DNA of 64,000 bases from Chloroflexota bacterium (GTDB taxonomy: Bacteria > Chloroflexota > UBA11872 > UBA12225 > JAJDUF01), in the NCBI GenBank assembly GCA_022826725.1, contig JAJDUF010000011.1:186001-250000 (forward strand), given 5' to 3'. Shown one piece after another: positions 44,793-53,538 of this stretch. Each line of letters starts with the position of its first letter. Position 1 is the first letter of the stretch. The notes beneath the pieces were generated by a model, which did no database searches, was not told where the DNA came from, and saw only the letters and a list, made by a program, of their open reading frames with translations. A program made the position numbers and the translations under genes.

Positions 44793-44851
44793 TCCATTCA
44801 GCCACGGCTTGGCAGCACAGGCAAGGCCGGGCATTGATCAGGAGAGACAAC

Positions 44852-47437
44852 ATGTTAGTGTCGCTGAAGTGGTTACGCGAATACGTAGCGACCGACCTGC
44901 CGGCGAGCGATGTGGCCCACCGGCTCACGATGGCCGGCCTGGAAGTGACGGCGCAGCACGCCGTCGGCGGCTCCTGGGAGGGCATCTACACGAGCGAGGT
45001 GCGCCGCCTGGAGCAGCATCCGAACGCGGACCGCCTGCTGCTCGCCACCGTGGACTACGGCGAGGGGCGCTCGCTCCAAATCGTGACCGGAGCGCCCAAC
45101 CTGCACGAAGGCGCCAAGGTGCCGCTCGCGCTCGTGGGAGCACAACTGTGGGACAACTACGCCGATCCGCCGAAGCAGTTTCGGCTCAAGGCCTCGCGCA
45201 TCCGCGGCGTCCGCTCCGAGGGGATGGTCTGCTCGGCACGCGAGCTGGGGATTGGCGATGATGCCAGCGGCATTCTGATCCTCCCGCCTGATACGCCCGC
45301 GGGCCTATCCCTGGAGGAAGTGCTTGGCGACGTGGTGCTGGAGCTGGACATCAAGGGGCCGCGTGCCGACTGCCTCTCGATGCTCGGCGTCGCACGGGAG
45401 TTGGCCGCCATCACGGGTACCGAGTTGCAGGTGCCCGCGGCGGAGATCGCCCGGCGAGAAGACGCCGCACAGCCGCCGGCCTCCGTGCAGATCGCCGACC
45501 CGGACCTGTGTAGTCGCTACGTAGCGATTGTGGTGCGTGGCGTCACGGTCGGCGAGTCGCCCGGTTGGATGCAGGAGCGCCTGAACGCGGCGGGGCTGCG
45601 GCCCATCAATAACATCGTAGACATCACCAACTACGTCATGCTCGAATGGGGGCAGCCGCTCCACGCCTTCGATCTGGACACGCTGCGCGGGCAGGCGATT
45701 ATCGTGCGGCTGGCCGAGGCCGGCGAGCAACTGATTACGCTGGATGGAGAAGGTCGGATCCTCACGCCGGAGATGCTCGTGATCGCCGATGCCGCGCGTC
45801 CGGTAGCGCTGGCCGGTGTGATGGGTGGGGTAGCTACCGAGGTGAGCGCCGGCACAACGTCGGTGCTGATCGAGAGCGCGAACTTCGACCCGGTGAGCAT
45901 CCGCCGCACCCGCCGCGCGCTCACACTACCGACCGAGGCCTCGCGGCGGTTCGAGAAAGGGCTACCGCCGGAAGTGCCGTTGCCGGCGGCGCTGCGGGCC
46001 GCGGCGCTGATGGTCGAGCTGGCCGGTGGCACGATGGTCGGTGAGCCGATTGACGCCTTTCCCCGGCCGCGCCAACGCATGGCTATCGAGCTACGCCCCT
46101 CCGACCTGGAGCGACTGCTCGGTATGACCTACCCGCCGGCGCAGGTGACGCAAACGCTGCACGCGCTCGGTTTCGAGGTGGCGGCGCTGCCTGCTGGGGA
46201 AGGTGGCTGGCTGGTGACGCCGCCCATCCATCGGACCGACGTGGCTATTCCTGAGGACTTGGTAGAGGAAGTGGCGCGGATCGTCGGCTACGACACGATT
46301 CCCAGCACGCTGCTCACCGGCGGCACCCCGCGCCCGGAGCTAGATGCGCCGCTCTACTGGGAAGCAGCGGCGCGTGAGGTGCTCACCGCGGCCGGCTACG
46401 ACGAGATCATCGCCTACACCTTATCTAACCGGGAGCACCTCGCCCGCCTCCCGGTGCTGGACGAACCGCCAGCGCAACCGGAGCAAAGCGCCGGGCGGTC
46501 CCGACGCTCCCGGCGCTCGGCAGCCGCCGGTGAGGACCTCGCCAGGTGGGTACAGGGGCGGGTTTTCCCGGCCGTTGATGCGCCGGTCATGCTCGCCAAC
46601 CCGTTGAGCAGCGACCGCGACGTGCTCCGCATTTCGGCCATTCCCGATCTCGTCGAGACGGCTCGTCGAAACCTGCGGCAAGCCGAGGAGGACGTGTGTC
46701 TCTTCGAGCTTGGGCGGCTGTATCTGCCCACTGCCGACGGGCTGCCGGAGGAGCGGCGCGTGCTGACGGCGGCCCTAGCGCAGCATCCCAACAGCAACTG
46801 GTCGTCCGCAGCTGGCTGGGGCAGCCAGGCCGGGGCCGGCTTCTTCCACCTGAAAGGCGCGACCGAAGAGCTGCTAGAGCGCTTGGGTGCCTCGCGACCC
46901 GGCTTCATTCCGCTGACTCACCCGGCCTTTGCGGTAGGGCCGGCGGCGGCGATCATCAGCGACCATCACCCGGAAGCGATGGGCAAGCGTCCCGTCCGCG
47001 AGGGCCAAGTTCTGGGCGTGCTGGGTGCGCTACACTGCGATACGGCGCGCGCGTTCGGCCTCGGCGGGCAGTGCGTAGTTTTGGCGCTCGACTTCGACCG
47101 GATCATTGCGCTGGCCGGGGATCATCGGCAGTTCGACGGCGTGGCACGCTATCCATCGGTTGTGCAGGACCTCGCAGTGGTGCTTGATGAGGCGGTGCCA
47201 GCCGAGCACGTCGAGGCCATCATGCGCCGGGCGAGCCGCCAACTGCTGACGCGCGTGCGGCTCTTCGATGTCTATCAGGGCGATCAGGTGCCGGCCGGCC
47301 AGCGCAGCCTCGCGTTCGCCTTGACCTTCCAGGCGCCGGACCGCACGTTGACCGATGCCGAGGTCGAGCCGACACGCCAGCGCATCATCGGCACGCTGAA
47401 GCGGCAGCTTGGCGCAACCTTGCGCGGTGGATCGTAG
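44852..47437 (+). CDS. pheT: Phenylalanyl-tRNA synthetase beta subunit
   Basis: PheT, 861 residues, binds and edits tRNA-Phe. The order of domains is tRNA-binding (EMAP-like, residues about 40-150), B3/B4 editing, B5 (PPIHRTDVAIPEDLVEEVARI), the catalytic-like core and the FDX-ACB domain at the end (VARYPSVVQDLAVVLDE). An Arg/Ser-rich low-complexity loop (QSAGRSRRSRRSAAAG) lies within the core region. GGAGAG precedes the ATG at 44852, and a more distal in-frame ATG 18 bases upstream is less likely. Confidence 0.95.
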   Translation: MLVSLKWLREYVATDLPASDVAHRLTMAGLEVTAQHAVGGSWEGIYTSEVRRLEQHPNADRLLLATVDYGEGRSLQIVTGAPNLHEGAKVPLALVGAQLWDNYADPPKQFRLKASRIRGVRSEGMVCSARELGIGDDASGILILPPDTPAGLSLEEVLGDVVLELDIKGPRADCLSMLGVARELAAITGTELQVPAAEIARREDAAQPPASVQIADPDLCSRYVAIVVRGVTVGESPGWMQERLNAAGLRPINNIVDITNYVMLEWGQPLHAFDLDTLRGQAIIVRLAEAGEQLITLDGEGRILTPEMLVIADAARPVALAGVMGGVATEVSAGTTSVLIESANFDPVSIRRTRRALTLPTEASRRFEKGLPPEVPLPAALRAAALMVELAGGTMVGEPIDAFPRPRQRMAIELRPSDLERLLGMTYPPAQVTQTLHALGFEVAALPAGEGGWLVTPPIHRTDVAIPEDLVEEVARIVGYDTIPSTLLTGGTPRPELDAPLYWEAAAREVLTAAGYDEIIAYTLSNREHLARLPVLDEPPAQPEQSAGRSRRSRRSAAAGEDLARWVQGRVFPAVDAPVMLANPLSSDRDVLRISAIPDLVETARRNLRQAEEDVCLFELGRLYLPTADGLPEERRVLTAALAQHPNSNWSSAAGWGSQAGAGFFHLKGATEELLERLGASRPGFIPLTHPAFAVGPAAAIISDHHPEAMGKRPVREGQVLGVLGALHCDTARAFGLGGQCVVLALDFDRIIALAGDHRQFDGVARYPSVVQDLAVVLDEAVPAEHVEAIMRRASRQLLTRVRLFDVYQGDQVPAGQRSLAFALTFQAPDRTLTDAEVEPTRQRIIGTLKRQLGATLRGGS

Positions 47438-47451
47438 GAGGGGGTGCGACG

Positions 47452-47748
47452 ATGGCGTGGGAGCGGCAAGAGGCGATGGACTGGCTTCATGGCCCCAATC
47501 GTCGCAGCAATAGGCTCTCCGGGCTGGACTCCGGCGCGGCTTCGAGCCTGGTCCTCGCCCTGGAGCGGGCCGGCTGCACCGTGGAGGTCCTCGCCGAGGA
47601 TATCGTGGACGGAGCGGCAGCGGCGGTGGTGCTCACGGTGCCGGCCTCGGCACGGCTGAACGCGGTATGGCAGACCGTGCGGGAGAGTGGTGCTGTGCAG
47701 GTGACGACGCTGCGCTCCGGCACGTTTCGGGTGAGTTGGCAGCGGTAA
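47452..47748 (+). CDS. Hypothetical protein
   Basis: The 98-residue protein starts 14 bases after pheT with GGAGGGGG upstream. It has two-strand/helix patterns (AWERQEAMDWLHGP, ALERAGCTVEVLAEDI, AVVLTVPASARLNAVW) and no membrane segment. I do not recognise it. Being directly downstream of pheT, it could be co-expressed. Confidence 0.55.
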   Translation: MAWERQEAMDWLHGPNRRSNRLSGLDSGAASSLVLALERAGCTVEVLAEDIVDGAAAAVVLTVPASARLNAVWQTVRESGAVQVTTLRSGTFRVSWQR

Positions 47749-47762
47749 CCCGGCCGTCCTAG

Positions 47763-47790
47763 CCGTCATTCCCGCTTGCACGGGAATCCA
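47763..47790. repeat. Extragenic palindrome, family C copy 2
   Basis: CCGTCATTCCCGCTTGCACG then GGAATCCA is the inverse of the copy at 27105. It lies between the small gene downstream of pheT and convergent rpoD. Confidence 0.55.
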
Positions 47791-47792
47791 CA

Positions 47793-47820
47793 CCCCCTCT
47801 CCACGCATGTGGAGAGGGGG
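47793..47820. repeat. Extragenic palindrome, family B copy 4 (perfect)
   Basis: Arms CCCCCTCTCCAC and GTGGAGAGGGGG pair perfectly around GCAT. It sits downstream of rpoD and of the small convergent gene and may terminate both. Confidence 0.65.
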
Positions 47821-47842
47821 CCGGGGGCTGAGGCCAAGGCGG

Positions 47843-49006
47843 CTAGTCAATATACGTTTCGAGCTTGCGGACCAGCGGGTTGCAGCGCAGCTTGGTAAGC
47901 GCTTCCGCCTCGATCTGACGCACCCGCTCGCGGCTCATGCCCAACTCTTCGCCAATCTCGGCCAATGTCGCTGCCGGACCAAGCTCGCGGTCGGCAGCGT
48001 TGCTGCCCAGCCCGAACCGCAGCTTCAGGACCACCTGCTCGCGTGGCGTGAGCGACTGGAGGGCACGCTCTAGCTCGTCTACCAGTAGCGAGCGCATCGC
48101 GGCCGAGTCCGGTGGCGGGCTGGCGTCGTCCGCGATGAGGTCGCCCAAGCCCAGTTCGCCGTCGTCGGCGATGCCGAGCGGACGTTCCAGCGAGAGCGTG
48201 GCGCGCGATGCCCGCAAGGCTTCCCGCACCTGTAGCTCCGGGAGCTTCAGGCGCGAGGCGATCTCCGGCGCGGTCGCCGGCCGCCCCAACTGCTGTTCTA
48301 GCTCGCGCTGCGCCTTGCCAATGGCACTCAGCCGCTCGACCACGTGGACCGGCAGGCGGATCACCCGGCCCTGATCGGCCAGGGCACGACTCACGGCCTG
48401 ACGGATCCACCAGTAGGCGTAGGTCGAGAAGCGGTAGCCGGTGTGGGGATTGTACTTCGTCACGGCGCGCTCAAGGCCCAGATTGCCTTCCTGGATCAGA
48501 TCGAGGAGCGGTAGCCCCCGTCCCGTGTACTTCCGGGCCACGGTGACGACGAGGCGGAGGTTGGACTCCACCATGCGCCGCCGCGCCGCCGCGCCGGCTA
48601 AAACGACTTGTTCGATCTCAAGCTGCAACTGCCGCTCGAACGTGCTTTCCTCGAGTTGGCGCTGCGCCTCAAGACCGGCGTCGCGGGCGAGCGCCAAGTC
48701 TATCTCTTCTTGGGGCGTGAGCAGCGGGTACCGGCGGATGTCCCGCAGGTACAACGCCTCGGTGGTCTCGGGCAGATCCTCTGAGGCCGGGGCGCTCGGC
48801 GTCCCCTCTCCCCAAGACCACCGCTTTCTCGGTGTACCCAGCGCTGCACTGGCCGGGTCCTGCAACTCCTCCTCCTCGGAGGTGCTGGGCCGCGCGAGCC
48901 GCGCCAGGGTTTCTTCGGTTAGCCCCGTGCCGATCAGCCGGTCGGCCGTCAAGTCAGCCGGGGCACTCCCGTCTCGAATCTCTAGCTCCTCAAGTGTGTT
49001 CGCCAT
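47843..49006 (-). CDS. sigA: Primary-type RNA polymerase sigma factor
   Basis: This sigma-70 protein, 387 residues, has region 1.2 (LYLRDIRRYPLLTPQEE), region 2 (NLRLVVTVARKYTGRGLPLL, YWWIRQAV), region 3 and region 4 (LTPREQVVLKLRFGL, LGMSRERVRQIEAEALTKLR). The region 1.1 of primary sigmas is short or absent, so it could be a group 1 or 2 sigma; in high-GC lineages such proteins are often the housekeeping factor. No gene partner is in the operon. A promoter candidate lies upstream at 49393-49421. Confidence 0.9.
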   Translation of the reverse strand: MANTLEELEIRDGSAPADLTADRLIGTGLTEETLARLARPSTSEEEELQDPASAALGTPRKRWSWGEGTPSAPASEDLPETTEALYLRDIRRYPLLTPQEEIDLALARDAGLEAQRQLEESTFERQLQLEIEQVVLAGAAARRRMVESNLRLVVTVARKYTGRGLPLLDLIQEGNLGLERAVTKYNPHTGYRFSTYAYWWIRQAVSRALADQGRVIRLPVHVVERLSAIGKAQRELEQQLGRPATAPEIASRLKLPELQVREALRASRATLSLERPLGIADDGELGLGDLIADDASPPPDSAAMRSLLVDELERALQSLTPREQVVLKLRFGLGSNAADRELGPAATLAEIGEELGMSRERVRQIEAEALTKLRCNPLVRKLETYID

Positions 49007-49465
49007 TCGACCGTCTCATCCTTTCCACCTTGGCGGAACCGTCCATTAGGCCTCTCCGTCACGGCCCTTACGCGCATCCGGCGTGCATCTGCCAAGGCGC
49101 AGATTCCCCCTACCTGCCAACGTTCATTGGAACGGCTTAGGCTACTTATGGTGGCGAGCGGCACGTATCGGCCAGCCACTACCACCTGGGACCGCACGAC
49201 AATCGCGATGCCTCTTGTCGGTATCAGAGAGCCACTATCGGCGCGTATCTTGCGACTGCCGCTCGACCAATCATCCAAGTGAAGTATAGCGTAGTTGCCA
49301 CAGTCTCAAGACGTGGTCGGATCAGCGACGCAGCAGATAGATAAACCTTTCACTACGCAGGCCGTGGGCACCGGAACAGCGTATCTTTGGCTAGTGTACG
49401 CCGCTTTGCACCGAAAGTCAATAGGTCAAGCCGCCGAATCCGGCCTTTTTCGGTGAATAGGTGGC
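49007..49465. other. Intergenic region upstream of sigA
   Basis: The 459 bases between the sigma-factor gene and the end of the MFS gene hold no convincing ORF. The minus strand contains TTGACT at 49421-49416, a 17-base spacer and TACACT at 49398-49393, and a weaker TTGAGA/TATACT pair at 49309-49283. A long 5' leader of more than 300 bases would follow. I see no riboswitch or rho-independent terminator. Confidence 0.5.
49393..49421 (-). promoter_or_regulatory. Promoter candidate for sigA
   Basis: The -35 TTGACT, a 17-base spacer and -10 TACACT on the minus strand are close to sigma-70 consensus. They lie about 390 bases upstream of the sigA start. Confidence 0.5.
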
Positions 49466-50899
49466 TCAACCGGCATCATCTGCGGCGGAAGCCGTCCGTG
49501 CGGGAGCCGATTTCACTTGGTCGGGGAGCGTATATCCGCGCGCGAAGATGAGCAATCCGAGCACGACGGCCACGCCGGCGACCGGCCCGATGAGCCGGAT
49601 GCCGAGCGGATTGGCGGCCGTGTTCCCGAACGCTCCCAATATAAGTCCGAAGATGAGCGACGAGAGGGCGAGGGCGAGCTTGTTGATCGTTGATAGCACG
49701 CCGAAATACATCCCTTCGCGGCGTTGCCCCGTCAACTGCGCGTCATAGTCAATCACGTCGGCCAGCAGCGCATTCGGGAAGACGAACAGGCCGGCGATGG
49801 GCGCGCCGGCCAGGGCAATGTACACCAGTCCTTGTATCACGGTCGGGATGCCAGGGACATAGCCAGCGAAGAACTGGAACGGGAAGTACAGCGCCAGCAC
49901 GCCCATGCACGCGATGTGGGCACGGCGCTTGGTCCACCGCTGCCCCAGCGCGACCGTCCCCGGCAGGCTGGCCAACATGACGAGCAGGAAGAGGCCAACG
50001 TACAGACTGACCTGATCGGTGCTTTGTCCCATGATGGCAACGACAAAGTACGGCATCATCTGTGTCAGCATATTGAGAGCGAGATTAAACAGCACGAGGC
50101 TGGCGGCAAAGATGAGGAAGGGCCGATTGGCCAACGTGGCGCGAAAAGCAACCCACAAGTCTAAGTTGGAGCGCTGGCCGCGCGCGCGGCGACCGGCTGC
50201 CCCGAACACTGCCAAGTAGTAACTCAGCATAGTCGCGGCGCCGAGAACGATCGCCATGCCGGCAAACCCCAGCCACTTTACGAGTTGCGGGCTGGCGACC
50301 AACGCCAGGGCGGCTCCGATCACCCCGAATAGCGATTTCCACGCGGAGAGGCTCACGCGGTCGTTCGATGTGACGGCCACCTCCGGGAGCCAGGCCTCGT
50401 AGGGCGCATTGGCAACGGTGGTGGAGAAAAACAGCACTTGTAGGACGATGAACAGCAGCACGGCGTTCAGATAGGAAGCTCCTGCATCGGGAGGGAGCCA
50501 GATCAGCACGAAGGCAATTGACATAATCGGAGTGCCGACCAGAACGAAGGGGGCGCGGCGTCCCCAGCGGGAGCGGAAGTTGTCACTCCAGTGCCCGATC
50601 AGCGGATCGTCGAAGATTTCCACCAGCCGTCCGACGCCCAGAATCACGCCGGCAAGTGCCACTGGTGCCAGCGTGCCCAGTAAGGGAAGAGTGAGTGAAG
50701 GTAGGCGGGTGGGTAGATCGGCCTCGGTCGGCGCATAGAAGAAGACCAGCCAGAGAGCCAGGGTCTGAAAGTTGATGGTCGCGCCGAGGCTACCATTGGC
50801 GTAGAGCAGTCGTCGCCACTGCGGCAGGCCACGGTCCGGAGACACTGGAGTATCGGCCGCTGCCGCAGCGGCCGCTGGCGATGGGTGTTCGCCGCTCAT
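49466..50899 (-). CDS. MFS transporter, GPH/sugar-type
   Basis: The 477-residue protein has about 12 hydrophobic segments, with the glycoside-pentoside-hexuronide:cation symporter-like motif GRLVEIFDDPLIGHWSDNFR (DPLIG...D) in the loop after the second helix, and RSRWGRRAPFVLVG next. Members use Na+ or H+ to import sugars or glycosides. The start at 50899 follows a low-complexity Ala-rich N-terminus; a longer frame begins at 50938. The gene is not in an operon here. Substrate unknown. Confidence 0.85.
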   Translation of the reverse strand: MSGEHPSPAAAAAAADTPVSPDRGLPQWRRLLYANGSLGATINFQTLALWLVFFYAPTEADLPTRLPSLTLPLLGTLAPVALAGVILGVGRLVEIFDDPLIGHWSDNFRSRWGRRAPFVLVGTPIMSIAFVLIWLPPDAGASYLNAVLLFIVLQVLFFSTTVANAPYEAWLPEVAVTSNDRVSLSAWKSLFGVIGAALALVASPQLVKWLGFAGMAIVLGAATMLSYYLAVFGAAGRRARGQRSNLDLWVAFRATLANRPFLIFAASLVLFNLALNMLTQMMPYFVVAIMGQSTDQVSLYVGLFLLVMLASLPGTVALGQRWTKRRAHIACMGVLALYFPFQFFAGYVPGIPTVIQGLVYIALAGAPIAGLFVFPNALLADVIDYDAQLTGQRREGMYFGVLSTINKLALALSSLIFGLILGAFGNTAANPLGIRLIGPVAGVAVVLGLLIFARGYTLPDQVKSAPARTASAADDAG

Positions 50900-50969
50900 A
50901 GCCCGGCCAGCATACGTGTCTCGTGGACGGCAATACAAGGGCGCCAGGCTGAATAGTCCTCACTCTCGG

Positions 50970-50996
50970 CCCTCCCTTACCATGTGGACAGGGAGA
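50970..50996. repeat. Extragenic palindrome, family B copy 5 (imperfect)
   Basis: CCCTCCCTTACC, ATG and TGGACAGGGAG form an imperfect family-B palindrome between the divergent transporter and MarR genes. Confidence 0.45.
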
Positions 50997-51026
50997 GTCC
51001 GTCGTCCGGCTTACCGAATGGCCTCA

Positions 51027-51055
51027 TTGCAATGGGTTAGCGGAGGCTGTATGAT
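51027..51055 (+). promoter_or_regulatory. Promoter of the marR-ABC operon
   Basis: TTGCAA at 51027-51032, a 17-base spacer and TATGAT at 51050-51055 form a strong sigma-70 promoter. The first gene starts at 51089. Confidence 0.65.
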
Positions 51056-51066
51056 GGATAGCATCA
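51052..51066 (+). promoter_or_regulatory. Operator candidate for the MarR regulator
   Basis: TGATG-GATAG-CATCA is an inverted repeat that overlaps the -10 element. This position suits autorepression by the MarR-type protein encoded by the next gene. Confidence 0.5.
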
Positions 51067-51088
51067 GGCTATAGGATAGCGAGACGGT

Positions 51089-51700
51089 ATGAGACGGGAC
51101 GATCAAATCGGCAGGATCATTGATCTCAAGCGGCAGGTCAGTCGCGCCCTCCACGGCGCGACGCCCGAGCCACTGAGTCGACTCGACCTGACCGTGGCGC
51201 AGATGCGTATTCTCTATCTCCTGGGGCGGGAAGGCGAGGTGGCGGTAGGACGGATTGCCGAGCGGCTCGGCGTCGCCCAGCCGAGCGCCACGCGCACGCT
51301 CGACCGGCTCGTGCGCCAGGAGTTGGTCGAGTGCTTCAGACACCCTTCCGACCGGCGCGTGTCACTCCACCGCCTCGCGCCGGCCGGGCAGGGCCTGCTC
51401 GATCAGTTGCAGCAAGGGCGGCGGGCACGATTGGAGGCGGCGCTACGCCGGCTCGATCCGTCCGTCCTCGGTCAGATCGAGGAGTCGTTCCGGCTCTTGC
51501 GGGACGCGCTCGATGAAGTTGCGGCCGACACGAGCAGGGAGGCCGCCGCTCCCGGCGAGGACCGCGAGCGGCACGCGCTGCAACCCACGCCGATCGATGC
51601 TCACGGGACCGGGCCGCCGACTACCATGGAATTGCCTGGAGACGGTGCTGCGCCGGTCATGGCGACGGCGCCGGGAGCAGCCGCGGAGGGACAGACGTGA
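51089..51700 (+). CDS. MarR family transcriptional regulator
   Basis: This 203-residue protein has the MarR winged helix: IGRIAERLGVAQPSATRTLD as the recognition helix area and HPSDRRVSLHRL in the wing with the typical DRR. The C-terminal 60 residues are a low-complexity tail not needed for DNA binding. It overlaps the ABC gene by four bases (GTGA). It probably represses the operon until a ligand binds, as for multidrug exporters; the candidate operator lies over its promoter. Confidence 0.87.
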   Translation: MRRDDQIGRIIDLKRQVSRALHGATPEPLSRLDLTVAQMRILYLLGREGEVAVGRIAERLGVAQPSATRTLDRLVRQELVECFRHPSDRRVSLHRLAPAGQGLLDQLQQGRRARLEAALRRLDPSVLGQIEESFRLLRDALDEVAADTSREAAAPGEDRERHALQPTPIDAHGTGPPTTMELPGDGAAPVMATAPGAAAEGQT

Positions 51701-53538
51701 AGACACTGGTTCGTCTCTTGCAATTTGTGCGGCCGTACTGGCTGGCGACAGCCGTCGTCATCGTGATGATCCTCGCCATGACCGGCTTACGCATAGCCCC
51801 GGCCTGGCTGACGAAGCTCGTCATTGACGACGGCATCGGTCAGGGCGACATGGGCCTCGTGCTGTGGTATGTCCTGCTGCTCGTTGCTGCCTCCATCCTT
51901 ACCAACGGCATCACCGCCGTTCAGACTTACCTGGAGCAGTTTGTCGGACAACGGGTGATCTACGATTTGCGGAATGCCTTGTATACGCACGTGCAGTCAC
52001 AGAGCATGAGTTTCTTCGACTCCAATCAGAGCGGCCAGCTCATGTCGCGCGTCACGAACGATGTGAACCAGGTCCAGTTCTTCCTCACGCAAGGGCTATC
52101 GCGGCTGACGACGACCGGGGTGATGGTCGCGTTTCACCTCGTCGCGCTGGCCGCTATTGATCTTCCGCTCACCATCGTGGCCCTGCTTGTCACGCCGGTG
52201 GTTGTCTATTACCAGCGGCGCATGCACGGGTTGATGCCGATGTACCGCGCCATGATGGAGCGGATGGCCGACCTGAACGTCGTGATCCAGGAGAACGTCT
52301 CCGGCATCAAGCTGGTCAAGGCCTACACCCGAGAGGCATACGAGGCGGAGCGCTTCAACACCATCAATCAGGAAATCCGGGACCGTCGCATCACTATCTC
52401 GCGGATGATGGCGTTTGTGATGCCGGGCCAGGAGTTTGCGGGGCAGTTGAGTACGATCATCGTCCTGGTTGTCGGCGCGAGCCGGGTGATGACCGGCAAC
52501 ATGACTATTGGTGATCTGGTGGCTTTCAACAGCCTGTTACTCATGCTGTGGATGCCGATGCGGTTTATCGGGTTTATCAACCAGATGGCGCAACAGGCTG
52601 TCGCCGCCGGCGAGCGCGTGTTCGAAATCCTGGATACGCAGTTGGAAGTAACCGAGAAAGCGGACGCAATCGAGCTAACACGGTTCGCCGGCCGCGTCGA
52701 GTTCCGCGACGTCTCCTTCGCCTACGGCAAGAACCCGCCACTCCTGCGCGACATTGGCTTCACCATCGAACCCGGCGGGACGTTGGCACTGGTCGGCGCG
52801 AGCGGCTCCGGCAAATCAACGCTGATTAACCTGATCCCGCGCTTCTACGACGTGACCACGGGCGCCGTGCTCACCGACGGCCACGACGTGCGCGACGTGC
52901 AGCTCAAGAGCCTGCGCTCGCAGGTGGGGATGGTGATGCAGGAGACGTTCCTGTTCAACGCGACGATCCGCGAGAACATCTGCTATGGCCGCGAGGACGC
53001 CACCTCCGAGGAAATGGAACGAGCCGCCCGCGCTGCCAACGCGCACGAGTTCATCATGGAGCAGACCGACGGCTACGAAACGCTGGTGGGCGAGCACGGT
53101 GTCCGCTTGTCGGGTGGACAGCGCCAGCGTCTCGCTATCGCCCGTGCGCTCCTCGTGGACCCGCGCATCCTGATCCTCGACGAGGCCACCTCCAGCGTGG
53201 ACACGCAAACGGACTTCATGATCCAGCGCGCCCTCGATGACTTGATGGAGGGCCGCACGACCATTGTCATCGCGCACCGGCTCTCGACGGTGCAGCGTGC
53301 CGACATGATCTTGGTGCTGGAGGACGGTCGGATTGTGAGTCGTGGGACTCACCGTGAGCTACTCGAGAGCAGCCCGCACTACCGCCGCATCCACGACTTG
53401 CAGTTCCGCCTCCAATACGAGGGGGCTGCGACCACGAACGGCGACCAACTGGCGCTGGCCGGCGCGCGGTCGAACGGTGGCAAGGGCACCAACGGGCGCC
53501 GCTCCGGCCGGGACGCGAACGAGGAGGTGCCACGATGA
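51697..53538 (+). CDS. ABC exporter half-transporter 1
   Basis: The 613-residue protein has six N-terminal membrane helices (about 1-320) and a C-terminal nucleotide-binding domain: Walker A GASGSGKST, signature LSGGQRQR, Walker B ILILDEATSSVD and the switch His in AHRLST. It starts with GTG inside the marR stop and overlaps the next gene by four bases, so a heterodimer is likely. Its type (ABCB-like) often exports drugs, lipids or peptides. The C-terminus is low-complexity, Gly/Arg-rich. Confidence 0.9.
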   Translation: MKTLVRLLQFVRPYWLATAVVIVMILAMTGLRIAPAWLTKLVIDDGIGQGDMGLVLWYVLLLVAASILTNGITAVQTYLEQFVGQRVIYDLRNALYTHVQSQSMSFFDSNQSGQLMSRVTNDVNQVQFFLTQGLSRLTTTGVMVAFHLVALAAIDLPLTIVALLVTPVVVYYQRRMHGLMPMYRAMMERMADLNVVIQENVSGIKLVKAYTREAYEAERFNTINQEIRDRRITISRMMAFVMPGQEFAGQLSTIIVLVVGASRVMTGNMTIGDLVAFNSLLLMLWMPMRFIGFINQMAQQAVAAGERVFEILDTQLEVTEKADAIELTRFAGRVEFRDVSFAYGKNPPLLRDIGFTIEPGGTLALVGASGSGKSTLINLIPRFYDVTTGAVLTDGHDVRDVQLKSLRSQVGMVMQETFLFNATIRENICYGREDATSEEMERAARAANAHEFIMEQTDGYETLVGEHGVRLSGGQRQRLAIARALLVDPRILILDEATSSVDTQTDFMIQRALDDLMEGRTTIVIAHRLSTVQRADMILVLEDGRIVSRGTHRELLESSPHYRRIHDLQFRLQYEGAATTNGDQLALAGARSNGGKGTNGRRSGRDANEEVPR

